Below, one piece after another: positions 1-6,828 of a stretch of DNA of 18,202 bases (position 1 is its first letter; each line of letters begins with the position of its first letter). A model generated the notes under the pieces. The model worked only from the letters and a program-made list of their open reading frames with translations. It ran no database searches and was not told the DNA's origin. The translations under genes and the position numbers were made by a program. The stretch comes from Scatosoma sp045652785. Its GTDB lineage: Bacteria; Bacillota; Clostridia; Christensenellales; Borkfalkiaceae. The DNA lies in contig JAZOLF010000141.1 of assembly GCA_045652785.1 (NCBI GenBank), positions 1-18,202 of the forward strand, in the 5' to 3' direction.

Positions 1-1
1 C

Positions 2-1441
2 GTTCCCGTATCCTGTCCGCTGGTGTCCAGCGATGAGCTGATGAAAATGGGAGATATGAACTACGCGGAACGCGCGGCGTTCATTCTCGGAAAATATTTG
101 GGTGCGGAACTCGGACAGGATTTCTTGAATGAAGCCTGTGCGAAGGCTTATGCGTCTTTCGAAGGCGACGACCCTGTTCCTCTTGTGAAAATTGACGACG
201 GGTTCTATATTTTGGAACTCTTCCACGGGCCGACCTGTGCGTTTAAGGACGTGGCGTTGACTTTGTTGCCGTATCTTTTGAAAAAGAGTTGTGAAAAACT
301 TGGCATTACCGACGAAATTTTGATTTTGACCGCGACCAGCGGCGATACGGGTAAAGCGGCGTTGGAAGGTTTCCGCGACGTGCCCGGTACGAAGGTTTCC
401 GTCTTCTATCCCGACGAAGGGGTTGCTAAAATGCAACGTTTGCAAATGTCTATTCAGGACGGCAAAAACGTGTTCGTTGCGGCGGTTTCGGGGAACTTTG
501 ACGATTGTCAACGCGCGGTAAAGAATCTATTTGCGGATGCAGACTTTAATGCAAAATTGCAGGAAAAAGGGGTGCGCATTTCCAGCGCGAACTCCATTAA
601 CTTTGGACGTCTTGCGCCCCAAATTGCGTACTATTTCTCCGCTTACGTCGATATGGTGACCGCGGGCAAAGCGGATATGGGCGAAGAGATTGACTTCGTT
701 GTGCCGACGGGCAACTTTGGGGATATTTTGGCTGGATGGTATGCAAAACAAATGGGTTTGCCTGTGCGTAAACTCCTTTGTGCGTCCAACAAAAACAAGG
801 TGTTGGCGGACTTCTTTGCGACGGGTAAATACGACGTAAAACGCAATTTCCACCGTACCATGTCTCCATCCATGGATATTTTGGTATCTTCTAATTTGGA
901 AAGATTGCTGTTTGAAATCAGCGGTAGAAACGCCAAGTTGACGGCGGAAAGAATGAAGAGTTTGCAACAAAACGGTGAGTACTCCATCACGCAAGAAGAA
1001 AAGGCGAAAATCGATAAGGATTTCTACGGCGGGTTTGCAAGCGAAGACGATACCGTGGAAGCGATGTACGATATTTTTGAAGAATACGGGTATGCGATGG
1101 ACACCCATACGGGCGTGGCGCATGCCGTGTTTGCGGAATGGCTGGAAAAGAAGGACAGAAAGGACGTCACGCAAACGATTGTGCTTGCGACGGCGAACCC
1201 TTATAAGTTCCCCCAAGACGTGCTGTATGCGCTGACGGGCAACGACGTAAAAGACAGTTTCAAAGGCATCAAGCGTTTGAACCTTTTGACGGCGATGAAA
1301 CCGCCTAAGTGCTTACTCGATCTGCGTTATCGTCCTTTGCGTTTCAAGAAGACATACCCCAACGATTTGAAAAAGATGTCGGCGGCGGTGTTGGCGTTTG
1401 TGGATGGGGAAATCGTTCCTATTCCCGACGAAACGAAATAA
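2..1441 (+). CDS. thrC: Threonine synthase (5'-partial at window edge)
   Basis: PLP enzyme converting O-phospho-L-homoserine to L-threonine plus phosphate, the last step of threonine synthesis in the cytosol. The frame is open from base 2, so the true start lies upstream; the GTG at 23 is only the first start-like codon inside the window and falls within the N-terminal region. Visible marks, numbered from that GTG: the PLP-lysine motif HGPTCAFKDVAL with Lys75 (codon 245-247), the nucleotide-binding run SANSINFGRL, the PLP-phosphate loop VPTGNFGDILAGWYAKQMGLPV (shown here as VPTGNFGD), and the late ATANPYKFP segment. About 480 residues are visible, consistent with the longer type II (yeast/E. 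coli-like) threonine synthases. A strong terminator follows directly, so this is the last gene of its transcript. Family assignment is confident; only the first few dozen residues are missing. Confidence 0.95.
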   Translation, partial: VPVSCPLVSSDELMKMGDMNYAERAAFILGKYLGAELGQDFLNEACAKAYASFEGDDPVPLVKIDDGFYILELFHGPTCAFKDVALTLLPYLLKKSCEKLGITDEILILTATSGDTGKAALEGFRDVPGTKVSVFYPDEGVAKMQRLQMSIQDGKNVFVAAVSGNFDDCQRAVKNLFADADFNAKLQEKGVRISSANSINFGRLAPQIAYYFSAYVDMVTAGKADMGEEIDFVVPTGNFGDILAGWYAKQMGLPVRKLLCASNKNKVLADFFATGKYDVKRNFHRTMSPSMDILVSSNLERLLFEISGRNAKLTAERMKSLQQNGEYSITQEEKAKIDKDFYGGFASEDDTVEAMYDIFEEYGYAMDTHTGVAHAVFAEWLEKKDRKDVTQTIVLATANPYKFPQDVLYALTGNDVKDSFKGIKRLNLLTAMKPPKCLLDLRYRPLRFKKTYPNDLKKMSAAVLAFVDGEIVPIPDETK

Positions 1442-1456
1442 ATTACAACAAAAAAG

Positions 1457-1493
1457 AAAATCATGCCTTTTTTGGGGCGTGATTTTTGTTTTT
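1457..1493 (+). terminator. Intrinsic terminator after thrC
   Basis: Arms AAAATCATGCC (1457-1467) and GGCGTGATTTT (1476-1486) pair over 11 bp with one G-U, loop of 8 nt, and are followed by a T-rich tract to 1493. The position 16 nt after the thrC stop fits rho-independent termination. Confidence 0.85.
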
Positions 1494-1600
1494 GTATGAT
1501 TTTTCGGCGAACGAAAAAGACTAAATAGCAGGTTTTTTGTTTTTTGTGTGAAAAAACGGTGAGATTTTCCGCTTTTTAGGTAAAAAGATTTTCTTTCCTA

Positions 1601-1629
1601 TTGCCTTTTGGGTGCGGTCATGCTATAAT
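1601..1629 (+). promoter_or_regulatory. Sigma-A promoter for the DUF5685 operon
   Basis: A -35 hexamer TTGCCT (1601-1606), a 17-bp spacer and a perfect TATAAT (1624-1629) preceded by TG (1621-1622, an extended -10). Transcription should begin near 1636, giving a leader of about 40 nt. The Shine-Dalgarno AAAGGAG at 1661-1667 sits 9 nt before the ATG at 1677. Confidence 0.8.
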
Positions 1630-1676
1630 TACAGTAAGTAAATTTTGATTTCTAATCAAAAAAGGAGTTTTCGTCT

Positions 1677-2558
1677 ATGTTTGGCTACGTCCGTCCTGAC
1701 ACGCCCTATCTTTATATCAAAGACGATACCTTGTATAAGGCGTTGTATTGCGGTGTTTGCAAGGGGATCGGTAAAAGTTGCGGTCAAGTGGCTCGGTTTG
1801 GGCTTTCCTACGACGTGGCGTTTTTGTCCGCTCTTCTGCACAATATTTTAGGGCAGGACGTCAAAGTGGAAAAACAGCATTGTTTGACCCATTGTATCCG
1901 CGTCAAGCAGATGGCGGCGGTGGACGAACTCACACAGCAGTTGGGGGCGTTGAACACCGAACTCGTGTATTATAAGTGCGTGGACGATTTGCAGGACGGC
2001 GACCGTGGCGGCGGGAAAAAGTTGCTATTCACCCGCGGGCATAAACTTGCGAAGAAAAAATACCCTGAAATGTGCGCCATTGTTCGCAAGGGCATGGAAG
2101 AGCAAGAACAAACGGAGAAGGCAAAAACGGACAGCGTTGATCGCGCCGCCGATCCTTCCGCAACCATGATTGCGCGGCTGTCGGATTACTTTTTAGGGGA
2201 GAAAAAAACCGCCGATACCTACGGGCTTTTCTACGGAATCGGGAAATGGATTTATCTCATCGACGCGCTGGACGATTATGACAAGGACGTAAAAAAAGGC
2301 GCGTACAACCCGTTCATTCTCGCCTACGGCGAGAAGAACAAGTGCGAACTGATTGCAAAATACGGGGAAGATTTGCGCTTTATCTTCGGCACTCTGTTTA
2401 GTGAAATTCACGAACGGCTTGGACAGGTAGAAATGCACTTTAACCGTGATTTGACGGACAACGTGCTTTTACGCGGCTTGCCTGCAACCACCAAAAAAAT
2501 ACTGCAAACGGGCGGTTGCGAAACTTGTAAACAAAGAAAAAAATCAAAAAAGGAATAG
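1677..2558 (+). CDS. DUF5685 family protein
   Basis: Uncharacterised protein of 293 residues, recognised by its N-terminus MFGYVRPDTPYLYIKDDTLY and the following YCGVCKGIG, typical of the DUF5685 family of Clostridia. Start is supported by promoter and AAAGGAG. Visible features: cysteines in pairs (C25/C28, C69/C73 region, C281/C284 near the end), a lysine-rich C-terminus, no signal peptide and no clear membrane span. Two aspartate clusters stand out: VDDLQDGD (residues 102-109) and DALDDYDKD (196-204), the second followed by KKGAYNP. Their order and spacing recall the paired Asp motifs of class I isoprenoid/squalene-phytoene synthases, but this is only motif resemblance. The J-like protein gene starts 10 nt downstream, so the two are surely cotranscribed. 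Stop codon is TAG. No function is established that I know of. Confidence 0.85.
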   Translation: MFGYVRPDTPYLYIKDDTLYKALYCGVCKGIGKSCGQVARFGLSYDVAFLSALLHNILGQDVKVEKQHCLTHCIRVKQMAAVDELTQQLGALNTELVYYKCVDDLQDGDRGGGKKLLFTRGHKLAKKKYPEMCAIVRKGMEEQEQTEKAKTDSVDRAADPSATMIARLSDYFLGEKKTADTYGLFYGIGKWIYLIDALDDYDKDVKKGAYNPFILAYGEKNKCELIAKYGEDLRFIFGTLFSEIHERLGQVEMHFNRDLTDNVLLRGLPATTKKILQTGGCETCKQRKKSKKE

Positions 2559-2568
2559 GAATAGAGAA

Positions 2569-3174
2569 ATGAACTTGTATGAAATTTTCGGTTTGACCGA
2601 ATCGGCAACGGACGAAGAATTGCAGGCGGCTTACCATCGTTTGCGCGAACAGTATCGTGAAGAAAGATGGCAGGACGGGGAAGCGGGCAATGAAGCGGCG
2701 AAGAAATTGACCGAACTTGAAAATGCGTACCGCGAACTCACCGAAGAAAGAAAACGCCAAAGCAAAAACACGACGGGTGACGACGCGTTTGAAACGATTA
2801 GCCGCTTGATTAAAGAAGGTGACATCAACAGCGCACAAGCGGTGCTGGATGAGTTTAACGAAAGAAACGCCGAGTGGCATTACTTGCAAGCGGTTGTCTT
2901 CTACAAGAAGGGCTGGATGAACGACAGCAAAAAGCAACTGGAAATTGCGATGCAAATGGACGGTGACAACGTAAAATACCGCGAAGCATACGGCAAGTTG
3001 AACGCGAAAGCGGATTACGAGAAAAAACAACAGGAAAGCAAACAACCGCATTCTGCCGCGCCTACGGGCGACGTGCAGATGGGCGGGAACACCCTTTGCG
3101 ACGATTGTTGCAGATGCTGCGCATTCAATATGTGCTTGAATTGCGTATTCAATATGTGCTGCGGTTGCAGGTAA
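2569..3174 (+). CDS. J-domain-like protein without HPD, with Cys-rich tail
   Basis: 201 residues. Residues 1-62 (MNLYEIFGLTESATDEELQA onward) follow the helix I-IV pattern of a DnaJ J domain, ending in LENAYREL. The loop between helices II and III, where HPD normally sits, reads YREER, so the motif needed to stimulate DnaK ATPase is absent. Residues about 75-145 look like a TPR-type helical repeat (INSAQAVLDEFNE, then HYLQAVVFYKKGWMNDSKKQLEIAM). The last 25 or so residues carry ten cysteines, partly from a tandem 8-residue repeat CAFNMCLN/CVFNMCCG; such tails could bind metal or be lipidated, which is a guess. The start has AGGA at 2557-2560, 8 nt upstream, overlapping the stop of the preceding gene. 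It sits between DUF5685 and a membrane protein, an arrangement I recall from Clostridia, so a joint role at the membrane is plausible but unproven. Confidence 0.85.
   Translation: MNLYEIFGLTESATDEELQAAYHRLREQYREERWQDGEAGNEAAKKLTELENAYRELTEERKRQSKNTTGDDAFETISRLIKEGDINSAQAVLDEFNERNAEWHYLQAVVFYKKGWMNDSKKQLEIAMQMDGDNVKYREAYGKLNAKADYEKKQQESKQPHSAAPTGDVQMGGNTLCDDCCRCCAFNMCLNCVFNMCCGCR
3123..3160 (+). repeat. 24-bp tandem repeat in the J-like gene
   Basis: The 14-mer ATTCAATATGTGCT occurs at 3123-3136 and again at 3147-3160, a 24-nt period equal to 8 codons. One base to the left it extends to TGCG(C/T)ATTCAATATGTGCT. It encodes successive CAFNMCLN and CVFNMCCG units. Confidence 0.85.
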
Positions 3175-3179
3175 ACTCC

Positions 3180-3704
3180 GTGAAGCGCATCACCGCGCAC
3201 GAAGTTGCGCTGGCAGGGATTGCAACCGCGATTGCAACCATTTTCCTTGCCGTCGGAAATTTCACGTCTATTTTGCTGTTCGTTGGATACCTGGTGGCGT
3301 CGATTGCGCTTTCTTTGCCTTTGGCGAAGGACTCCTATCGCGGGTATGCGCTCGCGTACGTATCGACCGTGTTATTGACGCTGCTTTTGGTGGGGACGGC
3401 GGGCTATATAGTAGATTTGTTGCCCTTTGTTCTCTTCTTCGGATTGCACCCCTTAATGTGTGAATTGCAGTTGCGGTTTCACTTTCCAAAACTTATCGCA
3501 ATGCTAATCAAAGCCGTTTGGTTTGATTTTGCGCTGTGGCTGTTTTGGGGGCTCATCGTGCAAACCACGGGGGTGACCTGGATAGACACCTATGCAGTTC
3601 CCATTATTTTGGGGCTGGGAACACTTTTCTTCGTTGTGTACGAAGTGGGGTATTTTCGCATTCGCGAAAAGGTTTTTGCACTTGTAAAACGGATTTCTAA
3701 ATAG
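3180..3704 (+). CDS. Small integral membrane protein, ECF-S-like
   Basis: 174 residues from a GTG start 5 nt after the preceding stop; AGG at 3169-3171 gives a weak ribosome binding site. A longer in-frame start at 3096 would overlap the Cys-rich tail of the previous gene and add a non-membrane peptide, so I reject it. The protein begins MKRITAHEVALAGIATAIAT and has about five hydrophobic segments (roughly residues 8-42, 47-75, 77-95, 105-130, 138-160), with basic ends KRITAHE and REKVFALVKRISK. The opening resembles the small six-helix substrate-binding (S) components of ECF transporters and the membrane protein usually found beside DUF5685/J-like genes in Clostridia. No ECF ATPase is in the window, and substrate is unknown. 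It is the third gene of the 1677 operon. Stop is TAG. Confidence 0.75.
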   Translation: MKRITAHEVALAGIATAIATIFLAVGNFTSILLFVGYLVASIALSLPLAKDSYRGYALAYVSTVLLTLLLVGTAGYIVDLLPFVLFFGLHPLMCELQLRFHFPKLIAMLIKAVWFDFALWLFWGLIVQTTGVTWIDTYAVPIILGLGTLFFVVYEVGYFRIREKVFALVKRISK

Positions 3705-3729
3705 TCTTTCTCATAAGGGGAAACGAAAT

Positions 3730-5244
3730 ATGATTGAGAAGAATACTTATATCACAGCCGTAGCAAACGCCCTGGGTTCAAACGGTGAAGGTATCGTTAG
3801 GCACGAAGGGGTTGCTTTTTTCGTGCCTGCTTGTCTTCCTGGGGAAAAAGTGCGTTTTCGGGTGGTGAAAATTAAAGATAAAATCGGCTATGGTAAGTTG
3901 GAAGAAGTGCTTACCCCCGCCGAAGAACGGGCGCGGGAAAAATGCCCCGTCTTTATGCGTTGCGGCGGTTGCCAACTCCAACATTTAGAGTATTCGGCGC
4001 AACTGGACTTTAAGACCAACCTTGTCAAGGATAACCTTCGCAAAATCGGGGGGATTACCTGCGCTGTAAAACCGACGATTCGTAGCGATGCGCAGTACGG
4101 ATATCGTAACAAATTGCAACTCCCTGTCGGCGTTGACAAGGAAGGGAATACCGTGATCGGGTTCTATGCCGAACGCTCCCATCGTATCGTGCCGATTAGC
4201 GCTTGCGCAATTCACCCCGAATGGGCGGAAAAACTCATCGCGCTGTTTAAACGGTACTTTGACGAGTGTGCAATCAAGGGCTACGACGAAGAGAAAAAAT
4301 CGGGTTTGGTGCGCCATATCGTCGCAAGGGAAATCGGCGGGAAATATATGATTACCGTCGTTTGCGCAAAACGCAATTTGCCGAATACGCAACACCTTGT
4401 CGATTTGCTTTCCGATTTATTCCCTGTGTTTACGCTCTATCACAATTTTAACGATTCGGACACGAACGTAATTCTTGGGCAGGAGTTTCGTTTGATACAT
4501 GGTAGCCCCTTTTTCGAAAATGAAGAGCAGGGTATCCGCTACGAAGCAGGTCCGCAAACCTTCTTGCAAGTGAACGAAAACGTGCGCGGGAAACTGTATC
4601 ACGCTGCTTTGAAAACGGTGATTGAAACGGGCGACGAAGTGGTGATTGACGCGTACTCTGGCGGTGGGTTGCTGACGGCAATGCTGGCGAAAAAGGCAAA
4701 GCGTGTGTATGGCATCGAATTAGAGCCCGAAGCGGTAAGATGCGCCGACGCTTTGAAGGAAAAAAATAAACTTGGCAATATGCAAAACATTTGCGGGTAC
4801 GTGGAAGAAAAAATCATGGGAGTGCTCGATCAAGAAAAGGGCGAAAAAATCCGCTTGATTTTAGACCCGCCGAGAGCGGGTATTCACCGCTCGGTGTTGA
4901 AGGCGTTGCTTGCAAGCGGTATTGAAAAACTCACGATTATCTCTTGCAACCCGTCCACGCTGGCGCGGGATTTGGGGATTTTGTCGGGTCGGTTGATTGA
5001 AAAGGAAGGCTCGAATGGGGAACTCATCAAAAACCCCGCTTACGAAGGGCTGGCAGACGGGGAAACCCTGCCTGGCTACTACGAGCCCGTTTCCGTGCAA
5101 CCGTATGATATGTTCCCCCAAACCAAACACGTCGAGACATTAGTTCAATTATCCCACAAAAAACCTGCTACTAATTTAGAAGTCGCTCTTGACTTTGAAA
5201 GCAGCGAGGTAGAAAACTCACTTGTTGACCTTGAACCCGTGTAA
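3730..5244 (+). CDS. rlmD: 23S rRNA (uracil-C5)-methyltransferase RlmD/RlmCD
   Basis: SAM-dependent methyltransferase of the RumA/RlmCD family, making m5U in 23S rRNA (U1939 and/or U747 in E. coli numbering; which one cannot be told here). 504 residues. Residues 5-62 form a TRAM RNA-binding domain. The iron-sulfur cysteines are C72, C78, C81 (in CPVFMRCGGCQLQH) and C159, spaced as in RumA. The SAM-binding segment is VVIDAYSGGGLLTAM (304-318), followed by YGIELEPEA and the LDPPRAG motif (378-384). The catalytic cysteine is C406 in ISCNPSTLARDL, and the general base is E469 in TKHVE. An insert about 422-452 precedes the MFPQT motif. Beyond residue 475 is a 29-residue acidic tail of unclear origin. 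AAGGGG at 3715-3720 supports the ATG. Only 25 bp separate it from the membrane gene. Confidence 0.93.
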   Translation: MIEKNTYITAVANALGSNGEGIVRHEGVAFFVPACLPGEKVRFRVVKIKDKIGYGKLEEVLTPAEERAREKCPVFMRCGGCQLQHLEYSAQLDFKTNLVKDNLRKIGGITCAVKPTIRSDAQYGYRNKLQLPVGVDKEGNTVIGFYAERSHRIVPISACAIHPEWAEKLIALFKRYFDECAIKGYDEEKKSGLVRHIVAREIGGKYMITVVCAKRNLPNTQHLVDLLSDLFPVFTLYHNFNDSDTNVILGQEFRLIHGSPFFENEEQGIRYEAGPQTFLQVNENVRGKLYHAALKTVIETGDEVVIDAYSGGGLLTAMLAKKAKRVYGIELEPEAVRCADALKEKNKLGNMQNICGYVEEKIMGVLDQEKGEKIRLILDPPRAGIHRSVLKALLASGIEKLTIISCNPSTLARDLGILSGRLIEKEGSNGELIKNPAYEGLADGETLPGYYEPVSVQPYDMFPQTKHVETLVQLSHKKPATNLEVALDFESSEVENSLVDLEPV

Positions 5245-5324
5245 AATCAAAGGAAACAGTTGTTTCTACTATTACGGAAGAATAAAACGCACGTGTCTAT
5301 TATATCGAATACGCGAGGGCGGAT

Positions 5325-6635
5325 ATGAAATTATTGCGGTCTGAAGTTGAATTTATAAAGGCAATGATTCCCGAAGGGGAAAAATTATTGAATGATTTGG
5401 CGGTGAAAGAACTTTCTCGTCAATTATTTCACTTATATTTTGAAACAGAAACTTACAATTCCAAACAAAAACAATTACGAAAGTTGTTGCGCTATATTTG
5501 GTGGCTGGCGAAGAAAGTAGAGCTCGCGGATGAGATGGGGAAAACCGAAGAACTAATAGTAGAAGAAGACATAGAAATTACGGAAGAAGTTAAAAGAAAA
5601 CTCGAGAAATTGCCTGTGGAATTAAAAGAGTTTTTACGCGATAAAGAATGGCGAGATGTGTTTTCTCCGTTGATGTTGTATCGTGCGGAAAAATTATCGC
5701 ATACAGGAATAAAATCTATTTATAGAACACTTAAAAATACCTATTATGCGCAAATACAGGGCACTCAAACTTATCATGTAGAGGTGTCTGAAAATTTACA
5801 CGATTATATAAATTGTACTGCATATTGTGATTGTCCTTATACAAAAATGGAAGATTATTGTAAACATATGGCGTCGGTACTTTTTTACGTGGAAAGAAAT
5901 AGAGATGCGATTCCTAATGAAATAGATATGACAGCAGAAAAGGAAGTGCATTTCTATGAAAGTCAAATCGATGAAAACGGACGTTTAGTCAATTCAAACG
6001 GATTTTGGATAACAAAGGAACAAATCGGACGGCTCAAAGTGTTGCTTACCCCTAGACAATATATGGATTTAATGGATTCATTTGAAGAAGAGGATGACGA
6101 TTATGGTGGCGAAGAGGTCTTTTTGGCTGATTTGGATTATTTGTCGTACGAATATGAAATAGGAGAAACGGCGGGACATTGGGTAAAAAAAGATAGGCTT
6201 TTGGATTTGTACGATGAAATTTGTTTGCAAAACGAAGCGGCTGATAGAAATCCTGAAGAAATTGATGAAGAGAAAATCAAGCCAACATATCAAAAAGTTA
6301 TTAGAGATTTTAGCGACGAAAAACCTGATACCCAAGAAACCATTGAAACAGAGAAACCCATTACTCAAAGTTGCGATTATTTATACGTTGGTGTAAGTCC
6401 TAAGGGGCAATACGGTTGTAATTATTGGTACATAGACGAAGAAAAACAAACGCAAGAAAATACGTACGTGTGGGTAAATATGGGTAGGAGAAATACCGAG
6501 CAAATTGTTTACGTGGATAGCGTGCGCTATTGTAATGCAAATGACGTTCCTTACCCAATAGAAAAGACGAAACGTGTTCTTCGGCAGGCTACCGAAGAAG
6601 AAACGGAAGAAGCAGACGTTCTTTGGGATGAATAG
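5325..6635 (+). CDS. SWIM zinc-finger protein
   Basis: 436 residues, no signal peptide. The SWIM zinc-finger pattern CxCx(n)CxH is clear at C168-x-C170-x8-C179-x-H181 (YCDCPYTKMEDYCKHMAS), preceded by YHVEVSENLHDYINCTA as in other SWIM proteins; such fingers bind DNA or proteins. The N-terminal 100 residues are helical and charged. After the finger comes an acidic linker (about 250-345). The last 85 residues form a second module, from DYLYVGVSP (351) to VPYPIEKTKRVLR (408-420), which I recall as a recurring C-terminal module of Firmicute proteins of unknown role. No SWI2/SNF2 helicase, the usual partner of many SWIM proteins, is adjacent. GAGGGCGG at 5315-5322 gives the ribosome binding site. 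The gene is much A+T-richer than its left neighbours. Stop is TAG. Function unknown. Confidence 0.85.
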   Translation: MKLLRSEVEFIKAMIPEGEKLLNDLAVKELSRQLFHLYFETETYNSKQKQLRKLLRYIWWLAKKVELADEMGKTEELIVEEDIEITEEVKRKLEKLPVELKEFLRDKEWRDVFSPLMLYRAEKLSHTGIKSIYRTLKNTYYAQIQGTQTYHVEVSENLHDYINCTAYCDCPYTKMEDYCKHMASVLFYVERNRDAIPNEIDMTAEKEVHFYESQIDENGRLVNSNGFWITKEQIGRLKVLLTPRQYMDLMDSFEEEDDDYGGEEVFLADLDYLSYEYEIGETAGHWVKKDRLLDLYDEICLQNEAADRNPEEIDEEKIKPTYQKVIRDFSDEKPDTQETIETEKPITQSCDYLYVGVSPKGQYGCNYWYIDEEKQTQENTYVWVNMGRRNTEQIVYVDSVRYCNANDVPYPIEKTKRVLRQATEEETEEADVLWDE

Positions 6636-6712
6636 AAATCAAATAAATATAAATAAATGATTTGGATGTAAAAACATTATTCCGCAGGGTAATCTTTAAC
6701 TTCCCCGTCTAT

Positions 6713-6789
6713 TATAATAACGATAAATGCGACGGACCAAATTTTGTGGGAACGTGAAGGTAGTGTCGAAACGCTGGTGTTGCTACAAT
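6713..6789 (+). promoter_or_regulatory. Possible promoter elements before the GH78 gene
   Basis: Two -10-like boxes lie in the 193-bp gap: TATAAT at 6713-6718, and TACAAT at 6784-6789 preceded by TGC (an extended -10, as at 1621). Neither has a convincing -35, so this is a weak call. AAGGAA at 6813-6818 serves the ATG at 6829. The rest of the gap 6636-6712 is A+T-rich with nothing I can name. Confidence 0.3.
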
Positions 6790-6828
6790 TAAAATAAACA
6801 AAGGCATTTCATAAGGAAATAGATAATT

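Noticed and set aside
1551..1577. Second hairpin AAAAAACGG/CCGCTTTTT downstream of thrC
   Set aside because: One mismatch, short stem and no T-tract beyond the arm; a much better terminator lies at 1457-1493.
3096..3179. Upstream ATG for the membrane protein
   Set aside because: It would overlap the Cys-rich 3' end of the J-like gene and prepend a peptide made only by the repeat in another frame.
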